A DNA stretch of 64,000 nt from an uncultured Hyphomonas sp. (GTDB lineage Bacteria > Pseudomonadota > Alphaproteobacteria > Caulobacterales > Hyphomonadaceae): contig NZ_OY776147.1 in the NCBI RefSeq assembly GCF_963675305.1, positions 2,666,001-2,730,000 on the forward strand, in the 5' to 3' direction. The notes beneath the pieces were generated by a model, which saw only the letters and a list, made by a program, of their open reading frames with translations, was not told the origin of the DNA and made no database searches. Position 1 is the stretch's first letter. Every line of letters begins with the position of its first letter. This document shows positions 43,508 through 51,185 of the stretch, piece by piece. Position numbers and translations under genes: made by a program.

Positions 43508-44328
43508 TACTTCCAACTTTCAAAAAAGAGCCTCTGTTCGTCGCTCAACGGCGAGCGCTCATCGATTCGTGGAACGTGAGTGATGCCGCAATCATAAGGC
43601 GATTTTCCAGGCATCTTCAGAATACGCGGACGCAATAGATCGGCATACGAACGTTCAAACATACCAAAGTTATTCGGCTCAACAGCCTTAAAGAACGCAC
43701 TTGTAGCAATATCGGCCAATTGGAGTCCGGCTCGAGAAACATGATCCAATGCCTCTATGCGGTCTGGATCAATAACATCCCAATCAATACGACCGGGAGA
43801 ATACTTAATCTCTTTGCCATCGCGGATGAGCATCATGTATTCTCGGAATTCGTCGTAGCTCATTCCACCACGCCTCGAAAATACGATCTTCGCCCGACAA
43901 GGCCCATCTCCTTTGTGCGTCGCCTTAATACACTTCGAGACGCGCTCAATCAGCCATCTCGTCAAATAGTTATGCAGATGATTTTTCTGCTTGAACTGCT
44001 CGAGGAGCTTTGGCCGAACATCCAATAAAGTCGCCTTGTTTGACATGGCCACCGCAACGCCAACTTTCTTTTGCGATAGCACTTGGCACGCAAAACGTCG
44101 CTGATCATGCTTCAAGCTCTTAAAATGGATGTCTCGTCGCTGTCGGTTTGGCAGCCCATTAAGTATCTCATCCCGCCACGACACCAATTTTGTGTCGTTG
44201 GCACGCCGCACAACTATAGCTCCGACCACGAACCAATGCGATTGGCCAGATTCGTTCCCAGCGCCTTTCAATTTCCCTAAGCCGTCATCCCCGGCTTCAT
44301 CGATATAAATTACATATTCAAACGCCAT
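43507..44328 (-). CDS. DUF3800 domain protein
   Basis: 273 aa, soluble. The DUF3800 signatures are the N-terminal VIYIDEAGDDG (Asp10, Glu11, Asp14, Asp15) and a C-terminal AGLQLADIATSAFF with Asp at about residue 206. The spaced acidic residues suggest a metal-dependent nuclease-like fold, but no activity is established. The ATG at 44328 is preferred; GTG at 44337 is in frame. Its stop codon lies within the T-run that ends the convergent structured RNA. Lower GC than the flanking genes indicates acquisition. Confidence 0.85.
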   Translation of the reverse strand: MAFEYVIYIDEAGDDGLGKLKGAGNESGQSHWFVVGAIVVRRANDTKLVSWRDEILNGLPNRQRRDIHFKSLKHDQRRFACQVLSQKKVGVAVAMSNKATLLDVRPKLLEQFKQKNHLHNYLTRWLIERVSKCIKATHKGDGPCRAKIVFSRRGGMSYDEFREYMMLIRDGKEIKYSPGRIDWDVIDPDRIEALDHVSRAGLQLADIATSAFFKAVEPNNFGMFERSYADLLRPRILKMPGKSPYDCGITHVPRIDERSPLSDEQRLFFESWK

Positions 44329-44446
44329 CGCCCGCACTTGAAGCAGCTATCTCTTCGATCAAAGATCTAGTCGACTCAACTTCAATCCAATCCCTAGAAA
44401 CCCAAACATGCCGAGCGAGATCCCGAAGAAGCTTAACTTCAGCCAA
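44318..44446 (-). CDS. 42-aa ORF overlapping the DUF3800 start
   Basis: TTG at 44446 to TGA at 44318, overlapping the DUF3800 ATG by 11 nt. The translation is coherent and helical, beginning LAEVKLLRDLARHVWVSRDW and ending AASSAGDGV. Without a clear ribosome site it may be a coupled leader protein, the remnant of a longer partner, or chance. Confidence 0.3.
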   Translation of the reverse strand: MAEVKLLRDLARHVWVSRDWIEVESTRSLIEEIAASSAGDGV

Positions 44447-44640
44447 ATAAACCTACAATCGGAAATCCAAAACCATTTTTCTTATAAATTACCGAACAGT
44501 TCACGCAAATTAGTTGAATCTCGAAGAGACCACAGCCTGCCACAAGCTCTAATGCCCCGTGCTTGCGTACGATCCTGTTGTGAAGCGCTCGATCCACCCC
44601 ACCAATTGCTAATCCCACCGCAGCGGCCTAAATGCTCTCC

Positions 44641-46290
44641 ATGAGCAAAAATCTGAAAATCCTGGTCGCGCAGCTCAATCCTGTGGTGGGGGACATCAAG
44701 GGGAACCTTGAGCTGGCGCGCGGGGCGTATGCCGAGGCGAAGGACAAAGGCGCTGACCTGCTTGTCCTCTCCGAACTGTTCATTCTTGGCTATCCGGCCG
44801 AGGATCTGGTGCTGAAACCGGCCGCCGTGGCAGACTCCATGAAGGCGGTGCAGGCCCTCGCCGCGGAGACCGAAGGCGGCCCGGCCGTAATCATCGGCAG
44901 CCCCTGGATGGACGGGAAGAAACGGCACAATTCCGCCGTGCTGCTGAAAGATGGCGCGGTGGCCGGGCGCTATGACAAGCGCGAGCTGCCGAATTATGGC
45001 GTGTTCGACGAGAAGCGCATCTTCGATGCCGGCGAAGGCCCCCTGCCCGTGTTCGACCTTGGCGGCATGAAGATCGGCATCGCGATCTGTGAGGACATCT
45101 GGTATCCGCGCGTGCCCTCCGCGCTGGCCGAGGCGGGCGCCGAAATGCTGATCGTGCCGAATGGCAGCCCGTGGCGCCGCACCGTGCAGGTGGAGCGGCA
45201 CACCAGCTTCTCCGCCTGGACCAAGACCGGCGTGCCCTATCTGTTCGTGAACCAGGTGGGCGGGCAGGACGAACTCGTCTTTGACGGGGCGAGCTATGCC
45301 GTCGATTTCGACGGGACGGAGCACCAGCTGCTGGGCGATTTCGTCACCGGCACGGCGCTGGTGGCGTTCGATGGCGAGACGCATCAGTTTTCCAGCGAGT
45401 CGAAGGCAGAGCTGACCAGCGGCTGGGAAGCCGAATACCGCGCGGCGGTGATGGCGCTTGGCGATTATGTCAACAAGAACCGCTTCCCCGGCGTCGTGCT
45501 TGGCATGTCGGGCGGCATCGACTCGGCGCTGACGGCGGCGATTGCGGTGGACGCGCTGGGCGCCGACCGCGTGTGGTGCGTTATGCTGCCGTCGAAATAT
45601 ACGTCCTCTGACAGTCTGGAAGATGCGAAGCTGTGTGCCGAGGCGCTCGGCGCGCGCTATGACACGATCAATATCCGCCCCGGCGTCGACGCGCTGGACG
45701 AGATGCTGGCCGGGCAGTTTGCCGATACGCAGCCGGACGTGACGGAAGAAAACATCCAGTCCCGCCTGCGCGCGGTGACGCTGATGGCGCTGTCGAACAA
45801 GTTCGGGCACATGGTGGTGACGACCGGCAACAAGAGCGAGATGGCCGTCGGCTATGCGACGCTCTATGGCGACATGTGCGGCGGCTATAATGCGCTGAAG
45901 GATTTCTGGAAGACCGAAGTGTTCGAGCTCGCGCGCTGGCGCAACATGGCGGTGCCGAAAGGCGCGCTGGGCCCCGGCGGCGAAGTGATCCCGATGCGGA
46001 TCATCACCAAGCCGCCAAGCGCGGAGCTGCGCGAAGACCAGAAAGATCAGGACTCCCTGCCCCCCTATGACGTGCTGGACGATATCCTGCGCGGGCTGGT
46101 GGAGGGCGAAGAAGACGTGGAAGACATCATCGCCCGCGGGCATGACGCCGCCACGGTCAAACGGATAGAGCACCTGCTCTACATCGCCGAATACAAACGC
46201 CGCCAGGCCCCGCCGGGCGTGAAGATCGGCGGCAAGAATTTCGGCCGCGACCGGCGCTATCCGATCACGAACCGGTTCCGGGACGCGTAG
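44641..46290 (+). CDS. nadE: Glutamine-dependent NAD+ synthetase
   Basis: 549 aa enzyme that amidates deamido-NAD+ in the last step of NAD synthesis. The N-terminal nitrilase-like glutaminase shows the Glu-Lys-Cys triad context: LSELFILGYP, KRELPNYGVFDE and AICEDIWYP. The C-terminal synthetase has the PP-loop GMSGGIDSALT and TTGNKSEMAVGYATLYGD. The ATG at 44641 is favoured by homology; ATG 44632 is also in frame, and neither has a good ribosome site, perhaps because the low-GC islet was inserted just upstream. Confidence 0.95.
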   Translation: MSKNLKILVAQLNPVVGDIKGNLELARGAYAEAKDKGADLLVLSELFILGYPAEDLVLKPAAVADSMKAVQALAAETEGGPAVIIGSPWMDGKKRHNSAVLLKDGAVAGRYDKRELPNYGVFDEKRIFDAGEGPLPVFDLGGMKIGIAICEDIWYPRVPSALAEAGAEMLIVPNGSPWRRTVQVERHTSFSAWTKTGVPYLFVNQVGGQDELVFDGASYAVDFDGTEHQLLGDFVTGTALVAFDGETHQFSSESKAELTSGWEAEYRAAVMALGDYVNKNRFPGVVLGMSGGIDSALTAAIAVDALGADRVWCVMLPSKYTSSDSLEDAKLCAEALGARYDTINIRPGVDALDEMLAGQFADTQPDVTEENIQSRLRAVTLMALSNKFGHMVVTTGNKSEMAVGYATLYGDMCGGYNALKDFWKTEVFELARWRNMAVPKGALGPGGEVIPMRIITKPPSAELREDQKDQDSLPPYDVLDDILRGLVEGEEDVEDIIARGHDAATVKRIEHLLYIAEYKRRQAPPGVKIGGKNFGRDRRYPITNRFRDA

Positions 46291-46343
46291 GCGCCACCCT
46301 CAGCCACGCCTGCACGCCCCAACACCGGTTTCTCCGTACCTGG

Positions 46344-47339
46344 CTAATTTTCAAGATCCGGGTTGATCGGGACAATGATGCGCCCACGGATTTTGCCTTC
46401 CAGGAAGAGCGGTGCCGTCGAGACAACATCTTCGAAGGCCACCTCCGTGGACATGGCTTCCAGTTTTGTTGGGTCCAGATCGGTTGCGAGACGTTCCCAT
46501 GCGGCCAGTCTTTTCTCTTTCGGGCACATGACGCTGTCGATGCCTTTCAAGGTGACGCCCCGCAGGATGAAGGGGGCCACACTTGTCGGCAGGTCCATGC
46601 TGCCAGCCAGGCCGCAGGCCGCAACGGTTCCGCTGTATTTGATCATCGACAGGAGATTGGCGAGGACAACGCCGCCAACAACATCCACTGCGCCCGCCCA
46701 ACGCTCCTTGTTCAGGGCGCGCGGTGTCCCGGAAAGATCGGCCCGGTCAACAATGGAGGACGCGCCCAGGCTTTTGAGATAGTCCGCCTCTTCGGGGCGG
46801 CCCGTGGCCGCCGCAACCGTGAAGCCTTTGTTTGCAAGCAGACTTGTTGCAACACTTCCGACACCTCCGGACGCGCCGGTGACAAGGATCTCGCCGCTAG
46901 CGGGGGTGACGCCTTCGTCTTCCAAGGCGATGACACAGAGCATCGCGGTATAGCCGGCAGTGCCAATCGCCATGGCCTGGCGCATCGTCAGGCCATCAGG
47001 AAGACGGACAAGCCAGTCCCCCTTCACTTTGGCGCGTTCTGAAAGCCCGCCCCAATGCTTTTCGCCGACGCCCCAACCGTTCAGAACAACGCGGTCTCCG
47101 GGTGCAAAATCAGAATGGCGGCTTTCAGAAACGACGCCGGCAAAGTCAATGCCCGGGATCATCGGGAAGCTTCGCACGACCGGGGAGCTGCCCGTGATCG
47201 CCAGCGCATCCTTGTAGTTCAGGGTCGACCAGGCAATGTCGACGACCACATCTCCCTCTTCCATTTCGGGAAGGGCCACCTGGCTCTGGGAAACGGTCTG
47301 CTCATCTGTATCTTTGTTGATTACGATTGCATCGAACAT
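46344..47339 (-). CDS. acuI: Acrylyl-CoA reductase AcuI (YhdH family)
   Basis: 331 aa NADPH-dependent MDR-superfamily reductase that turns toxic acryloyl-CoA into propionyl-CoA. Family marks are [25 protein letters not shown], the coenzyme motif [12 protein letters not shown] and a zinc-free core. It follows the TetR gene acuR in the same direction with a 13-bp gap, the acuRI arrangement known from marine alphaproteobacteria that degrade DMSP or acrylate. No DMSP lyase gene is in the window. Confidence 0.9.
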   Translation of the reverse strand: MFDAIVINKDTDEQTVSQSQVALPEMEEGDVVVDIAWSTLNYKDALAITGSSPVVRSFPMIPGIDFAGVVSESRHSDFAPGDRVVLNGWGVGEKHWGGLSERAKVKGDWLVRLPDGLTMRQAMAIGTAGYTAMLCVIALEDEGVTPASGEILVTGASGGVGSVATSLLANKGFTVAAATGRPEEADYLKSLGASSIVDRADLSGTPRALNKERWAGAVDVVGGVVLANLLSMIKYSGTVAACGLAGSMDLPTSVAPFILRGVTLKGIDSVMCPKEKRLAAWERLATDLDPTKLEAMSTEVAFEDVVSTAPLFLEGKIRGRIIVPINPDLEN

Positions 47340-47352
47340 GTGTGTCGCCTTT

Positions 47353-47991
47353 TCAATTTGACGTGAGGGCAAAGAAGCCAGCTGCGAACTGGCGGAGGGG
47401 GGCCGGACTCTGTTCGAGCTTGGCGCGCAAAACCGCGCCTTCCCAACCGATCCAGAAAAAGGCCGCAAGCGCTTCCGGCTCATGGTGCTTGCCAATCTCG
47501 CCCTGGTTTTGTGCTTCTCGAAGGCAGGCCTCTGTCAGGTTCTGCCAGTCCGACAGAGCAGACGAGAGCAAGCTGCGGAATCCCGGCGGGAGGGCCGCCA
47601 TCTCCTGTCCCAGGTTTCCAACGAGGCACCCGCGCCTGAACGCGTGCTTTTCCATCCCCTTTTCGGCGTCGGAAATAAAACCCCGCAGTCGGTCTAGCGG
47701 AGAGAGGTCAGCGCGTTGGAACCAGGTACGAAGCTTGGATGAGAAAAACTCATTATAAGCACCAATCAGTGCACTGCCGAAATCCTCTTTCGAGTCGAAG
47801 TGGTAGTAGAAACTGCCTTTGGGCACACCCGCTGCGCGAAGGATTTCATCGACCGCGACCGCGCAGTAGCCCCGCTCGGTCAGATATTCCAGCCCGGTCC
47901 GGATCAGTTCCTGACGCGCCGTCTGATCGCCCGGCGGTTTGCGTGGACGGCCTCTGCGGCGGCCGGGCGTTGGGGCGTCTGTGGAGCTCAT
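47353..47991 (-). CDS. acuR: TetR-family regulator AcuR
   Basis: 212 aa repressor, likely of the acuRI operon and responsive to acrylate. After a basic N-terminal tail ([10 protein letters not shown]) comes the helix-turn-helix ([20 protein letters not shown], then [17 protein letters not shown]). The palindrome ATAGAC-N6-GTCTAT lies 10-27 bp upstream of the start, fitting autorepression. No Shine-Dalgarno sequence is seen between that palindrome and the ATG, so the message may be leaderless. The name rests on its pairing with acuI. Confidence 0.82.
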   Translation of the reverse strand: MSSTDAPTPGRRRGRPRKPPGDQTARQELIRTGLEYLTERGYCAVAVDEILRAAGVPKGSFYYHFDSKEDFGSALIGAYNEFFSSKLRTWFQRADLSPLDRLRGFISDAEKGMEKHAFRRGCLVGNLGQEMAALPPGFRSLLSSALSDWQNLTEACLREAQNQGEIGKHHEPEALAAFFWIGWEGAVLRAKLEQSPAPLRQFAAGFFALTSN

Positions 47992-48000
47992 TTTTTGTTT

Positions 48001-48018
48001 ATAGACTAAATGGTCTAT
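48001..48018. promoter_or_regulatory. Palindromic operator of acuR-acuI
   Basis: ATAGAC-TAAATG-GTCTAT, with perfect 6-bp arms that extend imperfectly outward. It sits directly before the acuR start, where a TetR dimer would block transcription. Confidence 0.65.
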
Positions 48019-48271
48019 TAAATGCAATATCTGACGAACAGGAATTGCAGACTTGCTGGAGTCACCCGGCTTGGGAGGGCTTGCTCTGGCGTCCGGCCTC
48101 TGGAAATGGCTTTGAGACGGCGTATTCAGGCGCACAGCACCCGGGAATGAGCCGGAGCCCATTCGCGGCTTCAAAAACATCTCTCGAAATCATCTGGCAC
48201 GCACGAAGGATGCACGTGCGGCCCTTCCCGTCACGGCACAAAGTCGAAGCATTCAGGCAGAGGGCGGAAGC

Positions 48272-49120
48272 CTACTCGTCCGTCCCTTCATCCAGTGCCC
48301 CGTTCTGGAAGGCTTCCAGTTCGAGGCCCTCGGCGCGGACCTTGTCCACTTCATCGGGATAGATGTCGGACGCTTCGCCGAAGCCGACGATGGGCGACGG
48401 CACGATATCGTCCTGCGCGATGGCGTCGTCATAGAGCAGCCAGGCGCGCTTGCCGCCGATACAGGCGACCTCGACCCATTGGTCTTCCTCAAGGCTGACC
48501 GCCGACATGCTGGAGATGTCGCGCAGCTCGGCCTCGTTGATCGTGTATTCCTGCCCGTTCACGCGGAAGATGGCGAAGCCTTCGCCGAGATAGCGCAGAT
48601 AGGACAGGACATCGCCTGCCTTCAGCTCCAGCACCTGCATGCCTTCATCGCCGGGCGTTTCGATATTGGCGTCGACCTGCATCACCACCGGCTCGATCTT
48701 CGAGGCAACGATAAACTCCAGATTGTCACGCTCGACCCGCTCGCGGTTCCAGATCTGGTAATTGGCATATTGCGGCAGGGTGCAGGCGACATTGGCCGGC
48801 TCGTCCGGATTGGGCCGGGCGCGGCCGCTCACCGTGACGCCCTGTTCCAGCACGACAAAGCCGGCCGGATATTCCCCCGGCCAGCCATAGGAGACGTACC
48901 AGGTGTCCGGATAGCCGGCGAGCGCGGAGAAATCCCGGTCGTTCGGCGCGGATTCGGCAACCTCGTAAGGGGACGCGATCGGCTCGGCCTCCGGCATGTC
49001 TGCCGCCAGCGCCTCGTTTTCGACGGGCGCAGGGGTGGCCCCGCCGTCAGCGGGCGTGTCAGCCGGCTGTCCGCAGGCCGCGAGGCTTCCTGCCAAAGCA
49101 AGAATCCAGGCTTTTTTCAT
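48272..49120 (-). CDS. Putative lipoprotein
   Basis: 282 aa. MKKAWILALAGSLAACGQ is a lipoprotein signal with lipobox LAAC; a Pro/Ala-rich spacer follows, then an acidic domain with two cysteines (VACTLPQY and VACIGGKR) and many Trp/Tyr residues. GAGGAGGGGGTC precedes the ATG. The domain is unrecognised. Convergent with nothing; divergent from gltX, with a 145-bp gap. Confidence 0.7.
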   Translation of the reverse strand: MKKAWILALAGSLAACGQPADTPADGGATPAPVENEALAADMPEAEPIASPYEVAESAPNDRDFSALAGYPDTWYVSYGWPGEYPAGFVVLEQGVTVSGRARPNPDEPANVACTLPQYANYQIWNRERVERDNLEFIVASKIEPVVMQVDANIETPGDEGMQVLELKAGDVLSYLRYLGEGFAIFRVNGQEYTINEAELRDISSMSAVSLEEDQWVEVACIGGKRAWLLYDDAIAQDDIVPSPIVGFGEASDIYPDEVDKVRAEGLELEAFQNGALDEGTDE

Positions 49121-49265
49121 GACCCCCTCCTCGGGTTGCGACTCACCTGCCGGTGCCACACTAGCATATAGATTAGCAAGAAACTGGCATGGGTCGCTTG
49201 GCTTTTTCTGCAATTTGGTGTCGAAAGCGGCACACATTCCCCAGATCCACGGCCATATAACGTCC

Positions 49266-50606
49266 ATGACCTCCCCCATCGTCCGCTTCGCCCCGTCTCC
49301 CACCGGCCGACTGCATGTCGGCAATGTGCGCACCGCGCTCATCAACTGGCTGTTCGCCAAGGGCCAGGGCGGCAAGTTCATCCTGCGCATCGACGATACC
49401 GACGTGGAACGCTCCACGAAGGAGAATGAAGACGCGCTGAAAGTGGACCTTGAATGGCTGGGCCTCGTCTGGGCCGACACGTTCAACCAGTCCGATCGCT
49501 TCGCCCAGTATGACGCCGCCGCCGAAAAGCTGCGCGGCATGGGCCTGCTCTATCCCTGCTACGAGACAGCAGACGAGCTGGACCGCAAGCGCAAGATCGC
49601 CCTCTCCCGCGGCCGCCCGCCCGTCTATGACCGCGCGGCGCTGGAGCTGACGGACGCGGACAAGGCCAAACTCGAAGCCGAAGGCCGCCAGCCGCACTGG
49701 CGCTTCAAACTGTCCGGCGAGCGCGTGGAGTGGAACGACCTCGTGCGCGGGCCGCAAAGCATCGACACGTCCAGCCTGTCCGACCCGATCCTCATCCGCG
49801 AGGACGGCTCCTATCTCTACACCCTCCCCTCCGTGGTGGACGATATCGAGGCGGGCATCACCCATGTCGTGCGCGGCGAAGACCATGTGACGAATTCCGG
49901 TGCGCAGATCGAGATCTTCAAGGCGCTGGGCGGCACCGCGCCGGACATGGCGCACACGCCGCTGCTGATCGGCGCGGACGGCCAGGGCCTGTCGAAGCGC
50001 CTCGGCTCGCTGTCGATGGGCGAGCTGCGCGCGCAGGGCTATGAGCCGATGTCGATCTGCTCGCTGCTGGCGAAGATCGGCACGTCTGACAATGTCGAGG
50101 CGCGCGAAAGCCTGCAGCAGCTGGTCGACGAGTTCGACTTCGGCAAGATCGGCCGCTCCCCGGCCCGGTTCGACGAGGCGGAGCTGAAAGGCCTCAACGC
50201 CGCCATCCTCCACGCTCTGCCCTTCGACGCGGTGAAAGACCGCCTCGCCGCGGTGGATCCGCGCGCGGCGGACGAAGCCTTCTGGACCGTGGTGCGCGAG
50301 AACTGCTCGCTCCTGCCGGAGGTCGCCGGCTGGGTCGACACTGTGTTCGGCGACATCACCCCGCTGGTCGATGACGAGGACAAGGAGTTTGTCGCCACCG
50401 CGGCGACGCTGCTGCCGGACGGCGAGCTGACGGGCGAGACCTGGAGCCAGTGGACGAATGCCGTGAAGGCAGAGACCGGCCGCAAGGGCCGCGGCCTGTT
50501 CATGACGCTCCGCAAGGCCCTGACCGGCCAGGAACACGGCCCCGACATGGGCGCCCTCCTGCCGCTGATCGGACGCGAACGGGCGCTGAAACGGCTGGGC
50601 GGTTGA
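49266..50606 (+). CDS. gltX: Glutamyl-tRNA synthetase (class I, short form)
   Basis: 446 aa enzyme charging tRNA with glutamate. The HIGH-type motif is seen in RFAPSPTGRLHVGNVRTAL and the KMSKS-type motif in GLSKRLGSLSMGELR. Alphaproteobacteria often carry two GltX; the short length and LSMGELRAQGYEPM resemble the second form, which may prefer tRNA-Gln or tRNA-Glu depending on species. The ATG at 49266 opens MTSPIVRFAPSP; the frame reaching upstream to 48996 overlaps the lipoprotein gene. Confidence 0.93.
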   Translation: MTSPIVRFAPSPTGRLHVGNVRTALINWLFAKGQGGKFILRIDDTDVERSTKENEDALKVDLEWLGLVWADTFNQSDRFAQYDAAAEKLRGMGLLYPCYETADELDRKRKIALSRGRPPVYDRAALELTDADKAKLEAEGRQPHWRFKLSGERVEWNDLVRGPQSIDTSSLSDPILIREDGSYLYTLPSVVDDIEAGITHVVRGEDHVTNSGAQIEIFKALGGTAPDMAHTPLLIGADGQGLSKRLGSLSMGELRAQGYEPMSICSLLAKIGTSDNVEARESLQQLVDEFDFGKIGRSPARFDEAELKGLNAAILHALPFDAVKDRLAAVDPRAADEAFWTVVRENCSLLPEVAGWVDTVFGDITPLVDDEDKEFVATAATLLPDGELTGETWSQWTNAVKAETGRKGRGLFMTLRKALTGQEHGPDMGALLPLIGRERALKRLGG

Positions 50607-50633
50607 TGCCGGAACAGCCAAGTTCCTGATTTT

Positions 50634-50648
50634 GTTCCGTTTTGGTTC
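50634..50648. promoter_or_regulatory. LexA (SOS) box 1 upstream of the 107-aa gene
   Basis: GTTC (50634-50637), 7 nt, GTTC (50645-50648): an exact alphaproteobacterial SOS box. A further GTTC at 50622-50625 is spaced 8 nt before it. Confidence 0.65.
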
Positions 50649-50653
50649 GACGT

Positions 50654-50668
50654 GAACAAAAATGGAAC
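50654..50668. promoter_or_regulatory. LexA (SOS) box 2, opposite orientation
   Basis: GAAC (50654-50657), 7 nt, GAAC (50665-50668) is the reverse complement of the SOS box. With box 1 it makes two exact, opposed sites within 35 bp; a half-matching site (ATTC-N7-GTTC) lies at 50692-50706. Confidence 0.65.
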
Positions 50669-50773
50669 TTTTTCCTTTCCAAAACGTGAATATTCTGCTT
50701 ATGTTCTCATATCGCGGGGCCAACGGAATGCCCCCGCAAACTGGGTTCAAATGCATAGGCTGGGAGTTGCGTG

Positions 50774-51097
50774 ATGGTACGTCTGGTGATCAAGGGATGT
50801 GAGTTCGATCCGGCGCAGGTGAAGGATGTCGTGTTCGGCGACAGCTTCCGCATGGAACTCGACAAGGCGATGGAACTGGCAGATGCCGGCGTCGAATTCT
50901 GGGCCGCCGGACCTGACGGCGCAATGGCGCGCGTGATCCTCGGCGAGAACGAATATGGCGAACGCATCCTGAAGACCGAAGCCATTGCCTTTGCTGCCAA
51001 TCATCTGGGCGAGATCGTCGCCCCGCCGGTCGTGCGCCGCCCCTACCGCGCCGAGACACATATCCCTGCACGGATGGATTTCGCCGTCGCAGCTTAA
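50774..51097 (+). CDS. Small unknown protein, probable SOS-regulon member
   Basis: 107 aa, soluble, unrecognised. It begins MVRLVIKGCEFDPAQVKDVV and has an acidic helical middle (LDKAMELADAGVEFWAAG) and a basic C-terminal segment (PPVVRRPYRAETH). GGGAG lies about 9 nt before the ATG. Two exact LexA boxes in the 168-bp upstream gap imply DNA-damage induction. It is not like the Caulobacter SOS cell-division inhibitors SidA or DidA, which are membrane proteins. A weak hairpin at 51158-51181 may end its transcript. Confidence 0.65.
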   Translation: MVRLVIKGCEFDPAQVKDVVFGDSFRMELDKAMELADAGVEFWAAGPDGAMARVILGENEYGERILKTEAIAFAANHLGEIVAPPVVRRPYRAETHIPARMDFAVAA

Positions 51098-51185
51098 ACG
51101 CTGCCCCTCACGTTACGCAGCGGCCCTCGCCTCCCGCCCGCGCCAGAACGGTGCAGCCACCTCCCCCGGATGCGGGAGGTGAGGG

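Noticed and set aside
49173..50756. 527-codon - strand frame opposite gltX
   Set aside because: gltX is unmistakable on the + strand, and the antisense frame has no motif.
51158..51181. Hairpin CACCTCCC/GGGAGGTG as a strong terminator
   Set aside because: The stem is good but neither side has a U-tract; kept only as a weak possibility in the text of the 107-aa gene.
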